Of a stretch of DNA of 64,000 nt, positions 8,917 to 18,153 are shown piece by piece. The notes below the pieces were generated by a model. That model searched no databases and was not told the DNA's origin. It saw nothing but the letters and a program-made list of their open reading frames with translations. Source of the DNA: DASWIP01 sp036397635 (GTDB taxonomy: Bacteria; Actinomycetota; AC-67); the NCBI GenBank assembly GCA_036397635.1, contig DASWIP010000133.1, positions 1 to 64,000 on the forward strand, in the 5' to 3' direction. The position numbers were made by a program, and so were the translations under genes. Position 1 is the first letter of the stretch. Every line of letters begins with the position of its first letter.

Positions 8917-9246
8917 GTGATCGGACTGGCAACCGCGATCGTGGTGGCGGATGACTTGTTGATGCGGGCCCGCCTTGAATCCGCGGCCGCGTCGGCCGGT
9001 TTCGACGTGGCCGCGCGCGCGGTGGCGGCGCAGCCGGACGAGCCCCCGGCGATCGTGCTCGCCGACCTCGACGGGCCGAGAACGCTGGACACGGTCCGAT
9101 CGCTGCTCGAACGGTTCGACGCTCTGCGCGTCGTGGGTTTCTGCTCGCACGTGGATCGCGAGCGGTGGCAGGCCGCGGAGTCCATCGGCGTCGAGGTTCA
9201 TCCGCGCGGGGCATCGACCAAGGCGGAGGACATCATCCGAGCCTAA
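8917..9246 (+). CDS. receiver-like domain protein without kinase-output partner
   Basis: A 109-residue single-domain protein that looks like a degenerate response-regulator receiver: a beta strand TAIVVADD, then alternating helices and strands, with AIVLADLDG near the usual phospho-acceptor strand. It aligns by eye along its length with the N-terminal half of the Rieske protein encoded convergently just downstream (VVGFCSHVDRERWQAAES against IAGFVSTPDRARWEAAAV). The GTG at 8917 is immediately after GGGGAG, an unusually short spacing, so a start a few codons later is possible. Function is unknown. Confidence 0.65.
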   Translation: MIGLATAIVVADDLLMRARLESAAASAGFDVAARAVAAQPDEPPAIVLADLDGPRTLDTVRSLLERFDALRVVGFCSHVDRERWQAAESIGVEVHPRGASTKAEDIIRA

Positions 9247-9269
9247 TCGGTCGCCTGGGACCATGACGG

Positions 9270-9941
9270 TCATCCGTACTCCAGGTAGACGATCCCGCCC
9301 TCGACCACGACCTGGTACGACGCTATCTCCTCGTCCGAAGGCCCGCGCCTGCGTTCGCCCGTCCTGACGTCGAACTGGCTCCCGTGGAGCGGACACGTGA
9401 CCACGCCGTCGTGGAGCTCACCCTCGGACAGCGCAGCACCGGCATGCGGGCAGACATCGCCCACGGCGTAGAGCTGTTTGCCGACGTGATACACAGCCAC
9501 GGGGCCGACCGGCGTCTCCGGCGCGCGGTGCACGAGCCCGAGCCGGCCGGCCGTGTCGGCCGCTTCCATCAATCGGAGGCGACGGCGCCGCTGCGGGCCC
9601 TCCCAGGTTCGCAGGCGCTCCATCACTTGCGCAGAGATCGCGCCGCGGGTCGAGACCAGATCGTAGCCGCGAACCGCGGCAGCCTCCCAGCGGGCTCGGT
9701 CGGGCGTCGACACGAACCCGGCGATCAGCGCGCGCGGCCAGCGTCGCCGCAGGAGCTCGGGCGCCTCGAGCGAGCGCTCGAGGTCCAGATCGATCACGAC
9801 CGCCGCCGGCTCGATCCCCGCGGGCACGTCCTCGACCCTAGCCGCCGACACGATCTCGCCACCGTCGGTTCGCACGCGGCCTTCGATGCGAGAACGGACG
9901 ACATCGTTCGGTGTGACGACGACGATCGTTGGTTCGCTCAT
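9270..9941 (-). CDS. receiver-like domain fused to a Rieske [2Fe-2S] domain
   Basis: A 223-residue soluble protein. Residues 1-110 form a receiver-like fold (TIVVVTPND, AAVVIDLDLE) and residues 135-223 a Rieske ferredoxin domain with Cys164-x-His166 and Cys183-x2-His186 separated by 16 residues, as in classical Rieske proteins. No transmembrane anchor or catalytic oxygenase domain is present, so a redox-sensing or electron-transfer role is more likely than dioxygenase chemistry. The N-terminal half is paralogous to the convergent gene at 8917. I know of no standard family with this order of domains. Confidence 0.8.
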   Translation of the reverse strand: MSEPTIVVVTPNDVVRSRIEGRVRTDGGEIVSAARVEDVPAGIEPAAVVIDLDLERSLEAPELLRRRWPRALIAGFVSTPDRARWEAAAVRGYDLVSTRGAISAQVMERLRTWEGPQRRRRLRLMEAADTAGRLGLVHRAPETPVGPVAVYHVGKQLYAVGDVCPHAGAALSEGELHDGVVTCPLHGSQFDVRTGERRRGPSDEEIASYQVVVEGGIVYLEYG

Positions 9942-10267
9942 GCCAGGGATCCCTCGCCGGGGATGGTAACGGGCAGTCGGACCCGGCAGCGGCGGTCGTC
10001 CTCGGTGGTCCCTGCCACTCGGCCGACACGGCGTCTCGAGGGTGACGGCCCCATATCATTCGCATATTAGCATACCAGAATGCACTACTCATATAGTGTA
10101 AACAGTGATATATTGCCACACCCAGATGGGTTGCTGACGTCCGATCGCCGGAAGGTTCCGGAGATGCCGACAGTTCACCGTAGCTTCCCCATTGACCCAC
10201 GGAAGGGGCGAACCTACATTAGCCCTCGCATAGATGCACATACGTGCATAAGGGAGCCAACATAGCG
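9942..10267. promoter_or_regulatory. AT-rich intergenic promoter region before LIV operon 1
   Basis: Gap of 326 bp between the divergent Rieske and ABC-transporter genes. No coding gene is supported. The stretch 10,050-10,130 is strikingly AT-rich for this genome and contains a motif-family copy at 10058-10073 (ATTCGCATATTAGCAT). A second palindrome with 6-bp arms, ATGCACATACGTGCAT, lies at 10234-10249, just before the transporter start. Both resemble the 16-bp motif found before the sulfur genes. Confidence 0.55.
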
Positions 10268-11722
10268 GTGGCCGGGAGCCCGGGAACGAAGCAGTCCATG
10301 GGGGTAACGGGCGTGGCCCTCCTCATGGCCCTGGTCGCGTGCGCCCCCCGATTCGACATCGCTCAGGTGCAGCCCGAAGGGGGCCTGGTCGGGCAGTCAC
10401 AGCCCCGAACCGACACGGTTCCCTCCGGCGCTCCCACCGCGGTTCTGCCGACGAACCCGGGGGGTACAGGGGGTCCGGCCTCCACAGGCGTCGCCGTGCC
10501 GCCGGTCTCTACCGGCAAGGGCGCCAGGGTAACCGGGGGAGTCATCAAGGTCGGCGGGCTGTTCCCCCTCTCCGGCGGCCTCAGCTCGCTCGGCAAGCCC
10601 GCGTACGAGGGCGCGCAAGCGTATTTCAACTGGATCAACGATCACGGCGGGGTGCGGGGAAAGAAGATCCAGTTCATCACGTGTGACGACCAGGCCGACG
10701 ACACGCGCTCGACCACGTGCGCGAAGCGGCTGGTCGAGCAGGACGGTGTCTTCGTCATGGGACCGTCGTTCACGCCGTTCTCACTGACGGTGATCGGTCA
10801 GCTCGAGAAGGCCGGCGTCCCGTGGGTCGGGTTCGACGGCATCAATGTCGAAGGGTTCGATGCCTCGAACGTGGTCACGGTCGGCGCGCCGATCGAGACC
10901 ATGGCGCACGCGTTGCTGCCCTACTGGCACGACAAGATCGAGCGCAAGACCGGGAAGGCCCCAAGCAAGATCGGTGCGGTCGTACTCGATTCGGCGCCGG
11001 CGAAGACGTACGTGAACGAAGCGAACGCGGTGATCTGCCCGAAGCTGGGCTGTGAGATCGTCCCCCGGAGCGGCGACCGTGTCGGAGAGGAAGTCACGTA
11101 TACCACGCTCGACTACGGTTCGATCTGCCGCAATATGCAGAACCGGCGTGTGGACGCGGTGTGGATCGTCACCGACCCCGCGTCGGCGATCAAGCTGCTC
11201 GTCGCGTGTCAGGGGATCGGGTACAAGCCTCCGGCCGGTTTCCTCGGCCAGCACGGCATCTACATGGACATCACCCTCGAGCAGTCGGGGCCGTTCGCCG
11301 ATGGGATCTACGCCAACGGCGCGGTGCTCCCCGAGGATGTCGAGGGTGCCGCCACCCGCGAGATGAAGAAAGTCATCACGACCTATTACCCCGAGGCCAG
11401 TTTCGGCTACTTCACGCAGCTCTCCTACGCGAGCGCGCAGATGACCGTCGACCTGATCGACGACATCCTCGCCGCTGGTGCCGACCTCACCCGCACGGCC
11501 ATCATCGCCGCGGCGCGCGCGCGCGGGTCCTATAGCTGCAACGGGTTGTGCAAGAGCGTTTCGCTCGCGCCGCCGGCGAGCCGCAGCGGCGGGAACCACA
11601 ACATCTGGATCGTCCGATCCGACTACTCATCCGGCAAGGGACGCTGGGTATACGAAGCCGGTCCGATCGATGCCTTCCGCGTTCGGACCTGGCCCTGTCC
11701 GGGCAAGCCGAGGCCCTGCTAG
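10268..11722 (+). CDS. LIV-type ABC transporter substrate-binding lipoprotein
   Basis: Periplasmic-binding-protein type 1 fold (Peripla_BP_6) of about 484 residues, expected to capture an amino acid, amide or other small organic ligand for the downstream permeases. A lipoprotein signal ending in MALVAC is visible, then a Pro/Gly/Thr-rich linker of about 60 residues and the mature domain beginning near VIKVGGLFPLSGGLSSLGKP. The GTG at 10268 is chosen because a GGGAG site precedes it and an earlier GTG at 10244 lies inside a palindrome. It is the first gene of a forward array running to 25690. The ligand is not predictable from sequence. Confidence 0.88.
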   Translation: MAGSPGTKQSMGVTGVALLMALVACAPRFDIAQVQPEGGLVGQSQPRTDTVPSGAPTAVLPTNPGGTGGPASTGVAVPPVSTGKGARVTGGVIKVGGLFPLSGGLSSLGKPAYEGAQAYFNWINDHGGVRGKKIQFITCDDQADDTRSTTCAKRLVEQDGVFVMGPSFTPFSLTVIGQLEKAGVPWVGFDGINVEGFDASNVVTVGAPIETMAHALLPYWHDKIERKTGKAPSKIGAVVLDSAPAKTYVNEANAVICPKLGCEIVPRSGDRVGEEVTYTTLDYGSICRNMQNRRVDAVWIVTDPASAIKLLVACQGIGYKPPAGFLGQHGIYMDITLEQSGPFADGIYANGAVLPEDVEGAATREMKKVITTYYPEASFGYFTQLSYASAQMTVDLIDDILAAGADLTRTAIIAAARARGSYSCNGLCKSVSLAPPASRSGGNHNIWIVRSDYSSGKGRWVYEAGPIDAFRVRTWPCPGKPRPC

Positions 11723-11730
11723 GAGCCATC

Positions 11731-12615
11731 GTGGTCCTCTTCCTGCAGTTCGCGGTGAACGGGGTCGCGACGGGCTTCGTCATCGGCCTGCTCGCGCTCA
11801 GCATCGTCATGGTCTATCGCTCGACCCGCGTGCTCAGCTTCGCCCAAGGTGCGATCGCGAGCCTTGCGACATACGTGTACTTCCAGATGCAGACCATCTG
11901 GGGGTGGCCTGCGATCGTTGCGCTTCCCCTCGCGCTCGCCGCGGCCGGGCTCATCGGCGCCGGTTCGGAGCTGGCGGTGATGCGGCCGCTTCGGCGCACC
12001 GACACGCTGACGCGCACCGTCGCGACGCTGGGGCTGGTGCTCGTGCTGCAGGTCATCATGCGCGTGGGATGGGGCGGCAACGAGAGCTTCGTGCGTCCCC
12101 TGTCGACTTCGCGGGTGGCGCTCGGCAGCTTCACGATCGGAGTGCAGCAGCTCATCATCGCAGTCGTGGCGGTCGTTGCCGCGCTGGCGCTCGGCGCGTG
12201 GACGCGATCGAGCTACCGCGGGCTGGCGCTCTCCGCGATGGCAGAGGATCCCAGCGCCGCGCGTCTGCTCGGTGTGAACCCGACCTCGTCGTCGCTGCTC
12301 GCATGGTCGATCGGCGGCGTTCTGGCAGCGCTCGCAGGGATCCTGGTAACTCCCACGCTGGTTCTCAATCCGCTCCAGATGACGTTCATCATGGTGACGG
12401 CGCTCGGCGCCGCACTGCTCGGCAGATTCATGAGCCTGCAGCGCGCGCTGGTCGGCGGGGTGCTGATCGGAGTCGTGCAGAGTGTTACGACCGGGTACGT
12501 CTCGATCTCGGGTCTGTCCGAAACCTTCGGCTTCATCGCGGTGTTCGCCGTGCTGCTGATGACGCGCGGCGGGAGCGGATCGAGCGCGCTGCTCGCGAAG
12601 GGCCAGGCGGCATGA
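11731..12615 (+). CDS. livH: LIV-type ABC transporter permease (LivH-like)
   Basis: Inner-membrane permease of 294 residues with about eight hydrophobic segments, belonging to the branched-chain amino-acid transporter permease family. The N-terminal VVLFLQFAVNGVATGFVIGL and the later RSTRVLSFAQGAI are typical of LivH proteins. The GTG at 11731 follows AGGAG and lies only 8 bases after the binding-protein stop. The end overlaps the next gene by 4 bases, so the two permeases are translationally coupled. Confidence 0.9.
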   Translation: MVLFLQFAVNGVATGFVIGLLALSIVMVYRSTRVLSFAQGAIASLATYVYFQMQTIWGWPAIVALPLALAAAGLIGAGSELAVMRPLRRTDTLTRTVATLGLVLVLQVIMRVGWGGNESFVRPLSTSRVALGSFTIGVQQLIIAVVAVVAALALGAWTRSSYRGLALSAMAEDPSAARLLGVNPTSSSLLAWSIGGVLAALAGILVTPTLVLNPLQMTFIMVTALGAALLGRFMSLQRALVGGVLIGVVQSVTTGYVSISGLSETFGFIAVFAVLLMTRGGSGSSALLAKGQAA

Positions 12616-14534
12616 GCTGGCGCAGGACGATCCCCCCGCTGGTGGGTGTGGCAGCTCTTGCCCTCCTGACCCCTGCGCTCGGGGACTTCTGGCTGTTCGT
12701 CCTCGCGCTGACGATCATCTATGCGCTGGCATCCTTGTCTCTGGTTGTGCTGACGGGTTGGAGCGGCCAGCTCAACCTGCACGTCGCGGCGCTCGGCCTG
12801 GGCTGGGGCGCCTACAGCGTGTTCGCGCTGTCCTCGTTCGGCGTGCCGACGTTCTGGGCGCTGCTCCTCGCCGGGATCGTCACCGTTCCGTTCGCCGCGG
12901 CCGTTGCAGCGGTCGCGGTGCGGTTCCGAGGTCTCGAGCTGGCTGTTGCGACACTGGCGATCGGGCTGATCTTCGAACGTCTCGCCTTCCGCAACATCGG
13001 CAAGGCCCTGTCGCAACGTTCGAACTCGATCTCGACGCCGTTCGAGTCCTCCTTCGTGCCCATGGACCGTCCCTCGTTGTTCGGCGTCGATCTCGACAGC
13101 GATCGTGCCTTCTTCTTGTTCAGCCTCGCCATCGCGGTTGTGCTGTTCCTGCTCGTCGCGAACGTCTCGCGATCGGGTGTGGGTCGCACGCTCCGCGCGC
13201 TGCGCGAGCGAGAGATCATGGCCGAGACGCTCGGCATCCCGGTCGTTCGGTACCGGATCGGTGCCTTCGTGCTCTCGATCCTTCTCGCTGCGACGGCCGG
13301 CGGGCTGTTCGCGGCACTCAAGCTCGGGATAGCGCCCGACTCGTTCAACATCAATCTGTCGTTCAACCTGCTCGCCGCAACCGTGATCGGCGGGATCGGC
13401 TCGATCGGCGGGGCCGTGATCGGCGGGGTCCTGGCTGCGCTCCTGCCCGAGGTCGTGCAGTCTGGCCCGCTGGCTATCTTCTCTGGTGAGCGGTTGTTCC
13501 TCGTGTTCGGCCTCGGCATGGTCGTGGCGCTGTGGCGTCTGCCCGAAGGACTGGCGGGGATCGGCGCGCGGCTGCGGCGCCGCGCGCGCGCGGCGCCGCC
13601 CTCGGAGGCGGCGGGCGTGGACACCACGTTGCCGGCACCGGGGCTGGTGCCCCACACCAACGGGGAGCTCGCGGAGGTCGAGGTCGAGCGGCGGATCTAC
13701 GGCAGCAGGCTGGACCGGCACGCGCGGCCGACGCTGCTGCGAACCGACGGCATCCGGATCGCATTCGGCGGTGTGCAGGCGCTCGGTGGCGTGGACATCT
13801 CGATCCCTCAGGGTGAGATCTGCGCGCTGATCGGACCGAACGGGGCCGGGAAGTCGACGCTGTTCAACTGCATCAGCGGGCTGCTTCCACCCGATGAGGG
13901 CCGCGTGTACTTCGACGGGGCGGACGTGACCGAACTGAGCACGCATCGGCGGGCGGCGCGCGGCGTCGCCCGAACCTTCCAGACCGTCGAAGCGTTCCGG
14001 AACCTGACGGTGGAGGGGAACCTGATGGTCGCCGGGCATCTGACCCGGTCCGCGGGGGCCTTCGCCGAAGCGCTCGCGCTGCCGGCCGCGCGCAGGAGCG
14101 ACCGCGCGTTACGCGACCGCGCGCGCCGGGTGATCTCGACGCTCGGCCTAGACGCGGTCGCCGACCGGCGCGCCGGCGAGCTGCCCCTCGGCTTGCTGCG
14201 CGTCCTGGAGTTCGGCATGGCCCTGGTGCCGCGCCCCCGCCTGTTGCTGCTCGACGAGCCGAGCGCCGGGCTCGACGCGAATGAGACCGCCTCGCTGGCC
14301 GATCTGGTGGCGCGCGCGCGCACCGCGTACGGGCTCAGCGTGCTGCTGGTCGAGCACGATATGTCGATGGTGTCGTCCCTCGCCGAGCACGTGTACGTCC
14401 TGGACTTCGGTCGCATCATCGCGCAGGGGACTCCCGAGCAGGTTCGGACCGATCCGATCGTGATCGAACGATATCTGGGTCAGATCGAGGGCATGTTCGA
14501 GGATGTGGGAGGAGGGCGTCGTGCTCGTCGTTGA
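12612..14534 (+). CDS. LivM-LivG fusion: LIV permease joined to ATPase
   Basis: A 640-residue fusion. Residues 1-320 are a LivM-type permease with multiple membrane spans and the family signature LTGWSGQLNLHVAALGLG; residues about 375-640 are an ABC ATPase with Walker A GPNGAGKST and Walker B LLLLDEPSAGLD. A linker rich in Ala, Arg and Glu joins them. LivM and LivG are normally separate chains, although fusions occur. The start overlaps livH and the end overlaps livF, so the set is one operon. Confidence 0.9.
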   Translation: MSWRRTIPPLVGVAALALLTPALGDFWLFVLALTIIYALASLSLVVLTGWSGQLNLHVAALGLGWGAYSVFALSSFGVPTFWALLLAGIVTVPFAAAVAAVAVRFRGLELAVATLAIGLIFERLAFRNIGKALSQRSNSISTPFESSFVPMDRPSLFGVDLDSDRAFFLFSLAIAVVLFLLVANVSRSGVGRTLRALREREIMAETLGIPVVRYRIGAFVLSILLAATAGGLFAALKLGIAPDSFNINLSFNLLAATVIGGIGSIGGAVIGGVLAALLPEVVQSGPLAIFSGERLFLVFGLGMVVALWRLPEGLAGIGARLRRRARAAPPSEAAGVDTTLPAPGLVPHTNGELAEVEVERRIYGSRLDRHARPTLLRTDGIRIAFGGVQALGGVDISIPQGEICALIGPNGAGKSTLFNCISGLLPPDEGRVYFDGADVTELSTHRRAARGVARTFQTVEAFRNLTVEGNLMVAGHLTRSAGAFAEALALPAARRSDRALRDRARRVISTLGLDAVADRRAGELPLGLLRVLEFGMALVPRPRLLLLDEPSAGLDANETASLADLVARARTAYGLSVLLVEHDMSMVSSLAEHVYVLDFGRIIAQGTPEQVRTDPIVIERYLGQIEGMFEDVGGGRRARR

Positions 14535-15231
14535 GGGGATCGATTCCTTCTACGGACGCGTGCAGGCGCTGCGCGGCGTCACGCTATCGGTTGCCGACGG
14601 CGAGATGGTGGCATTGTTCGGCGCGAACGGCGCCGGGAAGACCACAACGCTGCGCGCGATCTCGGGGATGGTGTCCACGCGCGCCGGCGCGATCTCATTC
14701 GAGGGCAGGGACCTCGGCGGCCTGACGCCCGAGCGGGTGGCCGCGCTGGGCGTCGCGCACATCCCGGAGGGCCGCGGCGTGTTCTCCGGGATGACGGTCT
14801 GGCAGAACCTGAAGATGGGCGGCTTCGTGCACCGCCTGCCGCCCGACGAGCTCGATCGCCGCATCGACGAGGTGCTCGCGTTGTTCCCGCGGCTCGGAGA
14901 GCGGATGGGTCAGGCCGCCGGCACGATGTCGGGAGGCGAGCAGCAGATGCTGGCGATCGCGCGCGCGCTCATCGGCCGGCCGAAGCTGCTGATGCTCGAT
15001 GAGCCGTCGCATGGGCTCGCCCCCAAGGTGGTGCAGGAGCTGTTCGAGCTGCTGGCGAAGCTCCGTGCGGGCGGTACGTCGTTGCTGATCGTCGAGCAGT
15101 ACGCCGCCGTCGCGCTGTCGGTGGTCGATCGGGGCTACGTCCTCGAACGGGGCAGGGTCGTCTCCGAAGGAGCGGCCGCGCGGCTGCGGGCCGACTGGCA
15201 CGAGCTGGCCGGCGCCTATCTGGGAACGTGA
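14521..15231 (+). CDS. livF: LIV-type ABC transporter ATPase (LivF-like)
   Basis: ABC ATPase of 236 residues, the usual LivF length. Walker A GANGAGKTT lies near residues 36-44, the signature TMSGGEQQM and Walker B LLMLDEPSHGL are in place, and the LivF-type HIPEGRGVFSGMTV block is present. The GTG at 14521 follows GGAGGAGGG and overlaps the end of the LivM-LivG gene. It is the only LivF in the window; the second LIV set downstream lacks one, so this subunit may serve both. Confidence 0.9.
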   Translation: MLVVEGIDSFYGRVQALRGVTLSVADGEMVALFGANGAGKTTTLRAISGMVSTRAGAISFEGRDLGGLTPERVAALGVAHIPEGRGVFSGMTVWQNLKMGGFVHRLPPDELDRRIDEVLALFPRLGERMGQAAGTMSGGEQQMLAIARALIGRPKLLMLDEPSHGLAPKVVQELFELLAKLRAGGTSLLIVEQYAAVALSVVDRGYVLERGRVVSEGAAARLRADWHELAGAYLGT

Positions 15232-15242
15232 TGGAGGTCACG

Positions 15243-16790
15243 ATGGAACGCTGCGGAAGGGTGCGATGGGGGGCGAGGATCTCGCTCCTCTTAGCCGCGT
15301 CTTCGCTGGCTCTCGCATCCGCCACTCCGGTCGTCGCGCAAGAGGAGGCCGGGCGCCGCGCGGCGATCAACGGCTTCGCGCGCGCCGCCGGCATCTTCGC
15401 GCCGTTCGCCGTCAACCCGAACTTCGACTTCTGGCCCGTCTACAGCCTCTCGGAGATCGACTCCAACTCCTCGCACGGCGTGAGCGCCGGGTTCTGGCCG
15501 GGCTTCCTGGTCGATGCGACGTTCTTCCAGTTCGGCTATCAACCGTTCGAGCGCGCCTTCTTCGGCGTCGCCGAGACCCTGTGGCCGAGCACGCCGTTGG
15601 ATGCCTCCGCGGGAACCCACGACTTCGAGCGGTTCTGCCGGGCCGGCGAGGTGTCCACCGTGCCGTTACCGTTCGGGCTCGGCGAGGGTGCGTTCCCGGA
15701 GCCTCTGCTGACCGGGTGCCAGTCGATGTATGCGCAGTACCGACCGTTCGTCCCGTGGGAGGCCGGTGCTGCGGACTCGAGCAGCGATGAAGCCTTCACG
15801 GCCGGGCGGGCGACGAATTCGTCCTTCCGGTTCGGTCCGGTCGCGGCCGAGATGGTGCGCGCGTCATCATCGTCGGATGCCCGCGGGCTGGAGGCGCTGA
15901 CGTCGGAGGCGCGCGTGCTGGTTCGCGATCTGCAGATCGGCACCGACCTGCGGATCCGCGAGCTGAGGTCTCACGCGGTCGCCGTCGCCGACGGGACCAG
16001 CGACGGAGCGACGATCGATCACGGCGTCAACCTCATCGACGCGACCTTCCAGGGAGAGCCGATCGAGATCGGCGGATCGGGCGTGATCGAGCAACCTGAC
16101 ATCGGAAACGTGAACGAGCAGCTCGCCGCGCAAGGCATCGAGGTGCGGCTGCTCGAGGGATCAGGTCGCACGCAAGGCGGTGTCGCCCAAGCGGAGGCCG
16201 GTGGTCTGGTGATCAGGTTGCGCAGGCAGGGAGCGCCGCCGGAACTCCGAGAACCCGCCGACCAGGCGTGCGATCAACTCGCGACGTTGGAGCCGGAGCC
16301 GGTCACGTCCGTGGACGAGGAGATCGCGAGCAATCCGCTCTACGACGACCGGCCGCCGTACAACCAGACGCCGCAGAGGGCCGAGTTGCACGAGAGCGTG
16401 CCTCCCCCGGTGGGATGTCCGCTGGTGCTGATGCAGCGCGCGCTCGACGTCGGCATCGTGCTCGGGGGCGCGAGCGCCGGCGCGCGGCTGCAGCCGCTGC
16501 CGCCGCTGCCGACGTTCGACTTCGGGGACCTCGACACGGATCCGTTCCCCTTCTTCGGCGATCCGCTGCCGGCCGGCGGTTTCGGCCCGAGCCTCCCGGG
16601 GTCGTCGCCGTCGTTGCCGAGCTTCGGCGAGGTGCCGCCGGTCCCGTTGGAAGAGGTGACGCGGAGCGCGCTGCTCGATCTCGGTCCCGAAGTCGCACGG
16701 ACCGTTCGCGTGATCTACGGGGGGATGGTCGCGCTGCTCGCACTCTCACTGGTGGGGCGGCGCGTTTTCCGAACGCTGGTGATGCAGTGA
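15243..16790 (+). CDS. exported protein with C-terminal membrane anchor, unknown function
   Basis: About 515 residues. An N-terminal signal peptide (hydrophobic LLLAASSLALASATPVVAQ, cleavage probably after AQ) and a C-terminal hydrophobic segment (VIYGGMVALLALSLVG) followed by basic residues suggest an extracytoplasmic protein anchored at its end. A central beta-rich part is followed by a Pro/Gly/Phe-rich low-complexity stretch before the anchor. The ATG at 15243 follows GGAGG. It follows livF in the same array, so it may work with the transporter. No family recognised. Confidence 0.78.
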   Translation: MERCGRVRWGARISLLLAASSLALASATPVVAQEEAGRRAAINGFARAAGIFAPFAVNPNFDFWPVYSLSEIDSNSSHGVSAGFWPGFLVDATFFQFGYQPFERAFFGVAETLWPSTPLDASAGTHDFERFCRAGEVSTVPLPFGLGEGAFPEPLLTGCQSMYAQYRPFVPWEAGAADSSSDEAFTAGRATNSSFRFGPVAAEMVRASSSSDARGLEALTSEARVLVRDLQIGTDLRIRELRSHAVAVADGTSDGATIDHGVNLIDATFQGEPIEIGGSGVIEQPDIGNVNEQLAAQGIEVRLLEGSGRTQGGVAQAEAGGLVIRLRRQGAPPELREPADQACDQLATLEPEPVTSVDEEIASNPLYDDRPPYNQTPQRAELHESVPPPVGCPLVLMQRALDVGIVLGGASAGARLQPLPPLPTFDFGDLDTDPFPFFGDPLPAGGFGPSLPGSSPSLPSFGEVPPVPLEEVTRSALLDLGPEVARTVRVIYGGMVALLALSLVGRRVFRTLVMQ

Positions 16791-16808
16791 TGCTGGTGAT
16801 GCAGTGAT
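16775..16808. repeat. 17-bp perfect tandem duplication
   Basis: Two adjacent identical copies of GCTGGTGATGCAGTGAT. The stop codon of the preceding exported-protein gene lies in the first copy. The second copy is non-coding, so this looks like a small slippage duplication at the gene end. Confidence 0.85.
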
Positions 16809-16829
16809 GCCGTGCGATGAGGTGACGAG

Positions 16830-17276
16830 ATGATGGAAGAGGTGATGATGACGAAGCCTGTTCCTTCCGCGAGGTCGGAGGGATACCACGCCGAGGTCGG
16901 CGACGAACCGTCCGCCGGCGGCCGTCTCCTGCTCGGTTGGATCCTGATCGGGGTAGCGGTGGTGATGCTCATCGCGGGGTGGATCGGCGTCAGCGCGAAC
17001 CCGGCCGTGGCGGTGCAGCTGTCCTACTTCTTCAGCGGCGGCATGGGCGGGCTGCTCGCGGGGATCATCGGGATCGGTCTGCTGGTCTCCGATGACATCC
17101 GTCGGGATCGCGCGCGCATCGGCAAGCTCGAGGCCACGGTGCTGGAGATGCGAGAGCTCTTGCTCGCGCAGGCCGAGCTGCTGCAGGGCCTCGAGGGCGA
17201 CGCGCGCGAGACGCCACCGGAGGAGCCGCGCCCTCCCGCGCGGCGATCCCGAGGCGGGGGAGCGCAACGTCGCTGA
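16830..17276 (+). CDS. small two-span membrane protein
   Basis: A 148-residue protein with two hydrophobic segments (about residues 33-52 and 65-88), a charged helical region after them (RRDRARIGKLEATVLEMREL, coiled-coil like) and an Arg/Pro-rich tail. No family recognised. It lies between two exported-protein genes in the LIV array and may be part of the same surface assembly. An in-frame ATG at 16848 is an alternative start. Confidence 0.68.
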   Translation: MMEEVMMTKPVPSARSEGYHAEVGDEPSAGGRLLLGWILIGVAVVMLIAGWIGVSANPAVAVQLSYFFSGGMGGLLAGIIGIGLLVSDDIRRDRARIGKLEATVLEMRELLLAQAELLQGLEGDARETPPEEPRPPARRSRGGGAQRR

Positions 17277-17312
17277 TGCGAGGTCGTAAGTGTCCGATTC
17301 GTCGGGATGAAT

Positions 17313-17326
17313 CCCCCCTAGGGGGG
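17313..17326. other. G/C palindrome in leader of exported-protein gene
   Basis: Perfect 14-bp palindrome CCCCCCTAGGGGGG in the 171-bp gap before the 213-residue exported protein. Without a loop it is a poor hairpin, and nearby C-runs (ATCCCCCC) could pair alternatively with the G-run. It could be a terminator remnant or a leader structure. Confidence 0.4.
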
Positions 17327-17447
17327 AAGGGCATCCCCCCACGGTGGCGAATCGGTCAAAGAGAAGAACCGCGCCGCCCGGACGGCAGCGAGAGGGCCGG
17401 GTCGGGGGGATCCGCGCGGAGGCGCGGAACGAAAGGGGGTCGGAAGC

Positions 17448-18089
17448 ATGCGCTCGAAGCGAGCGACCATGATGGTCGTGCTGGGGCTCGGCGCCATCGC
17501 GATGGCCGCGACGGTGCCGGTGGGTGCGTCGTCGGCGTACCACATGAACGGCCAGGGATCGCTGACGCTCGGTGGCGGCGGCCTGCCGTCGTGCATGGGC
17601 GGTCAGGGGGACTGCGCGAACGTCGATATCCCGTTCTCGTGGGGCGAGCTCACCGTGCAGGGGCTCGGTCCGCTGCAGGATCAGAACGTTGCCGGCCAGT
17701 ACAACTGCAACTCGGAGGGCTCGAACTTCGAGAGCCGCATCCGAGGCAACACCAGCAACTTCGAGCTGACGTTCAACTTCCAGTGCGAGTTCTTGACGGG
17801 CCTCGGGCCGAGGTACATCAACGGCTGGTTCTCGAACGTGACCTCGGGCGCCGGCGGCGCGTACCACAGCGTGGCCGACCACCCGCATCCGACGCCGGTC
17901 GCGGCGGGTGTCCCGACGTTCAAGGGATACTTCATCGCCTCGGACACCAACAACATCGATCCGGATCTTGTGACGGCGAGCAACGGCGACCCGATGAGCT
18001 GCATCGGTGGCTTCGCGCCGACGGCCATGAACGGGTTGCGTATGCAGACGGCCGCTTTCCTCGGAGCGTGTACCGCGGTCGCTGCCTGA
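17448..18089 (+). CDS. exported protein of unknown function
   Basis: A 213-residue protein with a clear signal peptide (basic MRSKRAT, hydrophobic VVLGLGAIAMAATVPVGASS). The mature part is rich in Gly, Asn and Ser with several Cys (SCMGGQGDCAN, YNCNSEGSN, FQCEF, SCIGG, GACTA), which may form disulfides outside the cell, and is predicted mainly beta. No family recognised. A strong hairpin terminator follows it, so expression may drop here within the array. Confidence 0.75.
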   Translation: MRSKRATMMVVLGLGAIAMAATVPVGASSAYHMNGQGSLTLGGGGLPSCMGGQGDCANVDIPFSWGELTVQGLGPLQDQNVAGQYNCNSEGSNFESRIRGNTSNFELTFNFQCEFLTGLGPRYINGWFSNVTSGAGGAYHSVADHPHPTPVAAGVPTFKGYFIASDTNNIDPDLVTASNGDPMSCIGGFAPTAMNGLRMQTAAFLGACTAVAA

Positions 18090-18107
18090 TCGAGTCGAGC
18101 AACGTGC

Positions 18108-18133
18108 GACGGGGGGCCGAGATGCCCCCCGTC
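18108..18133 (+). terminator. hairpin terminator after exported-protein gene
   Basis: Perfect 10-bp stem GACGGGGGGC / GCCCCCCGTC with a 6-base loop, 19 bases after the stop of the 213-residue protein. No T-run follows, as is common in GC-rich bacteria. It may attenuate rather than end transcription, since the next gene starts 21 bases later on the same strand. Confidence 0.7.
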
Positions 18134-18153
18134 CCGCATCTGTGAGGGAACCG

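Noticed and set aside
17313..17326. C6TAG6 palindrome as a classical terminator
   Set aside because: It has no loop and no T-run; kept only as a low-confidence structure.
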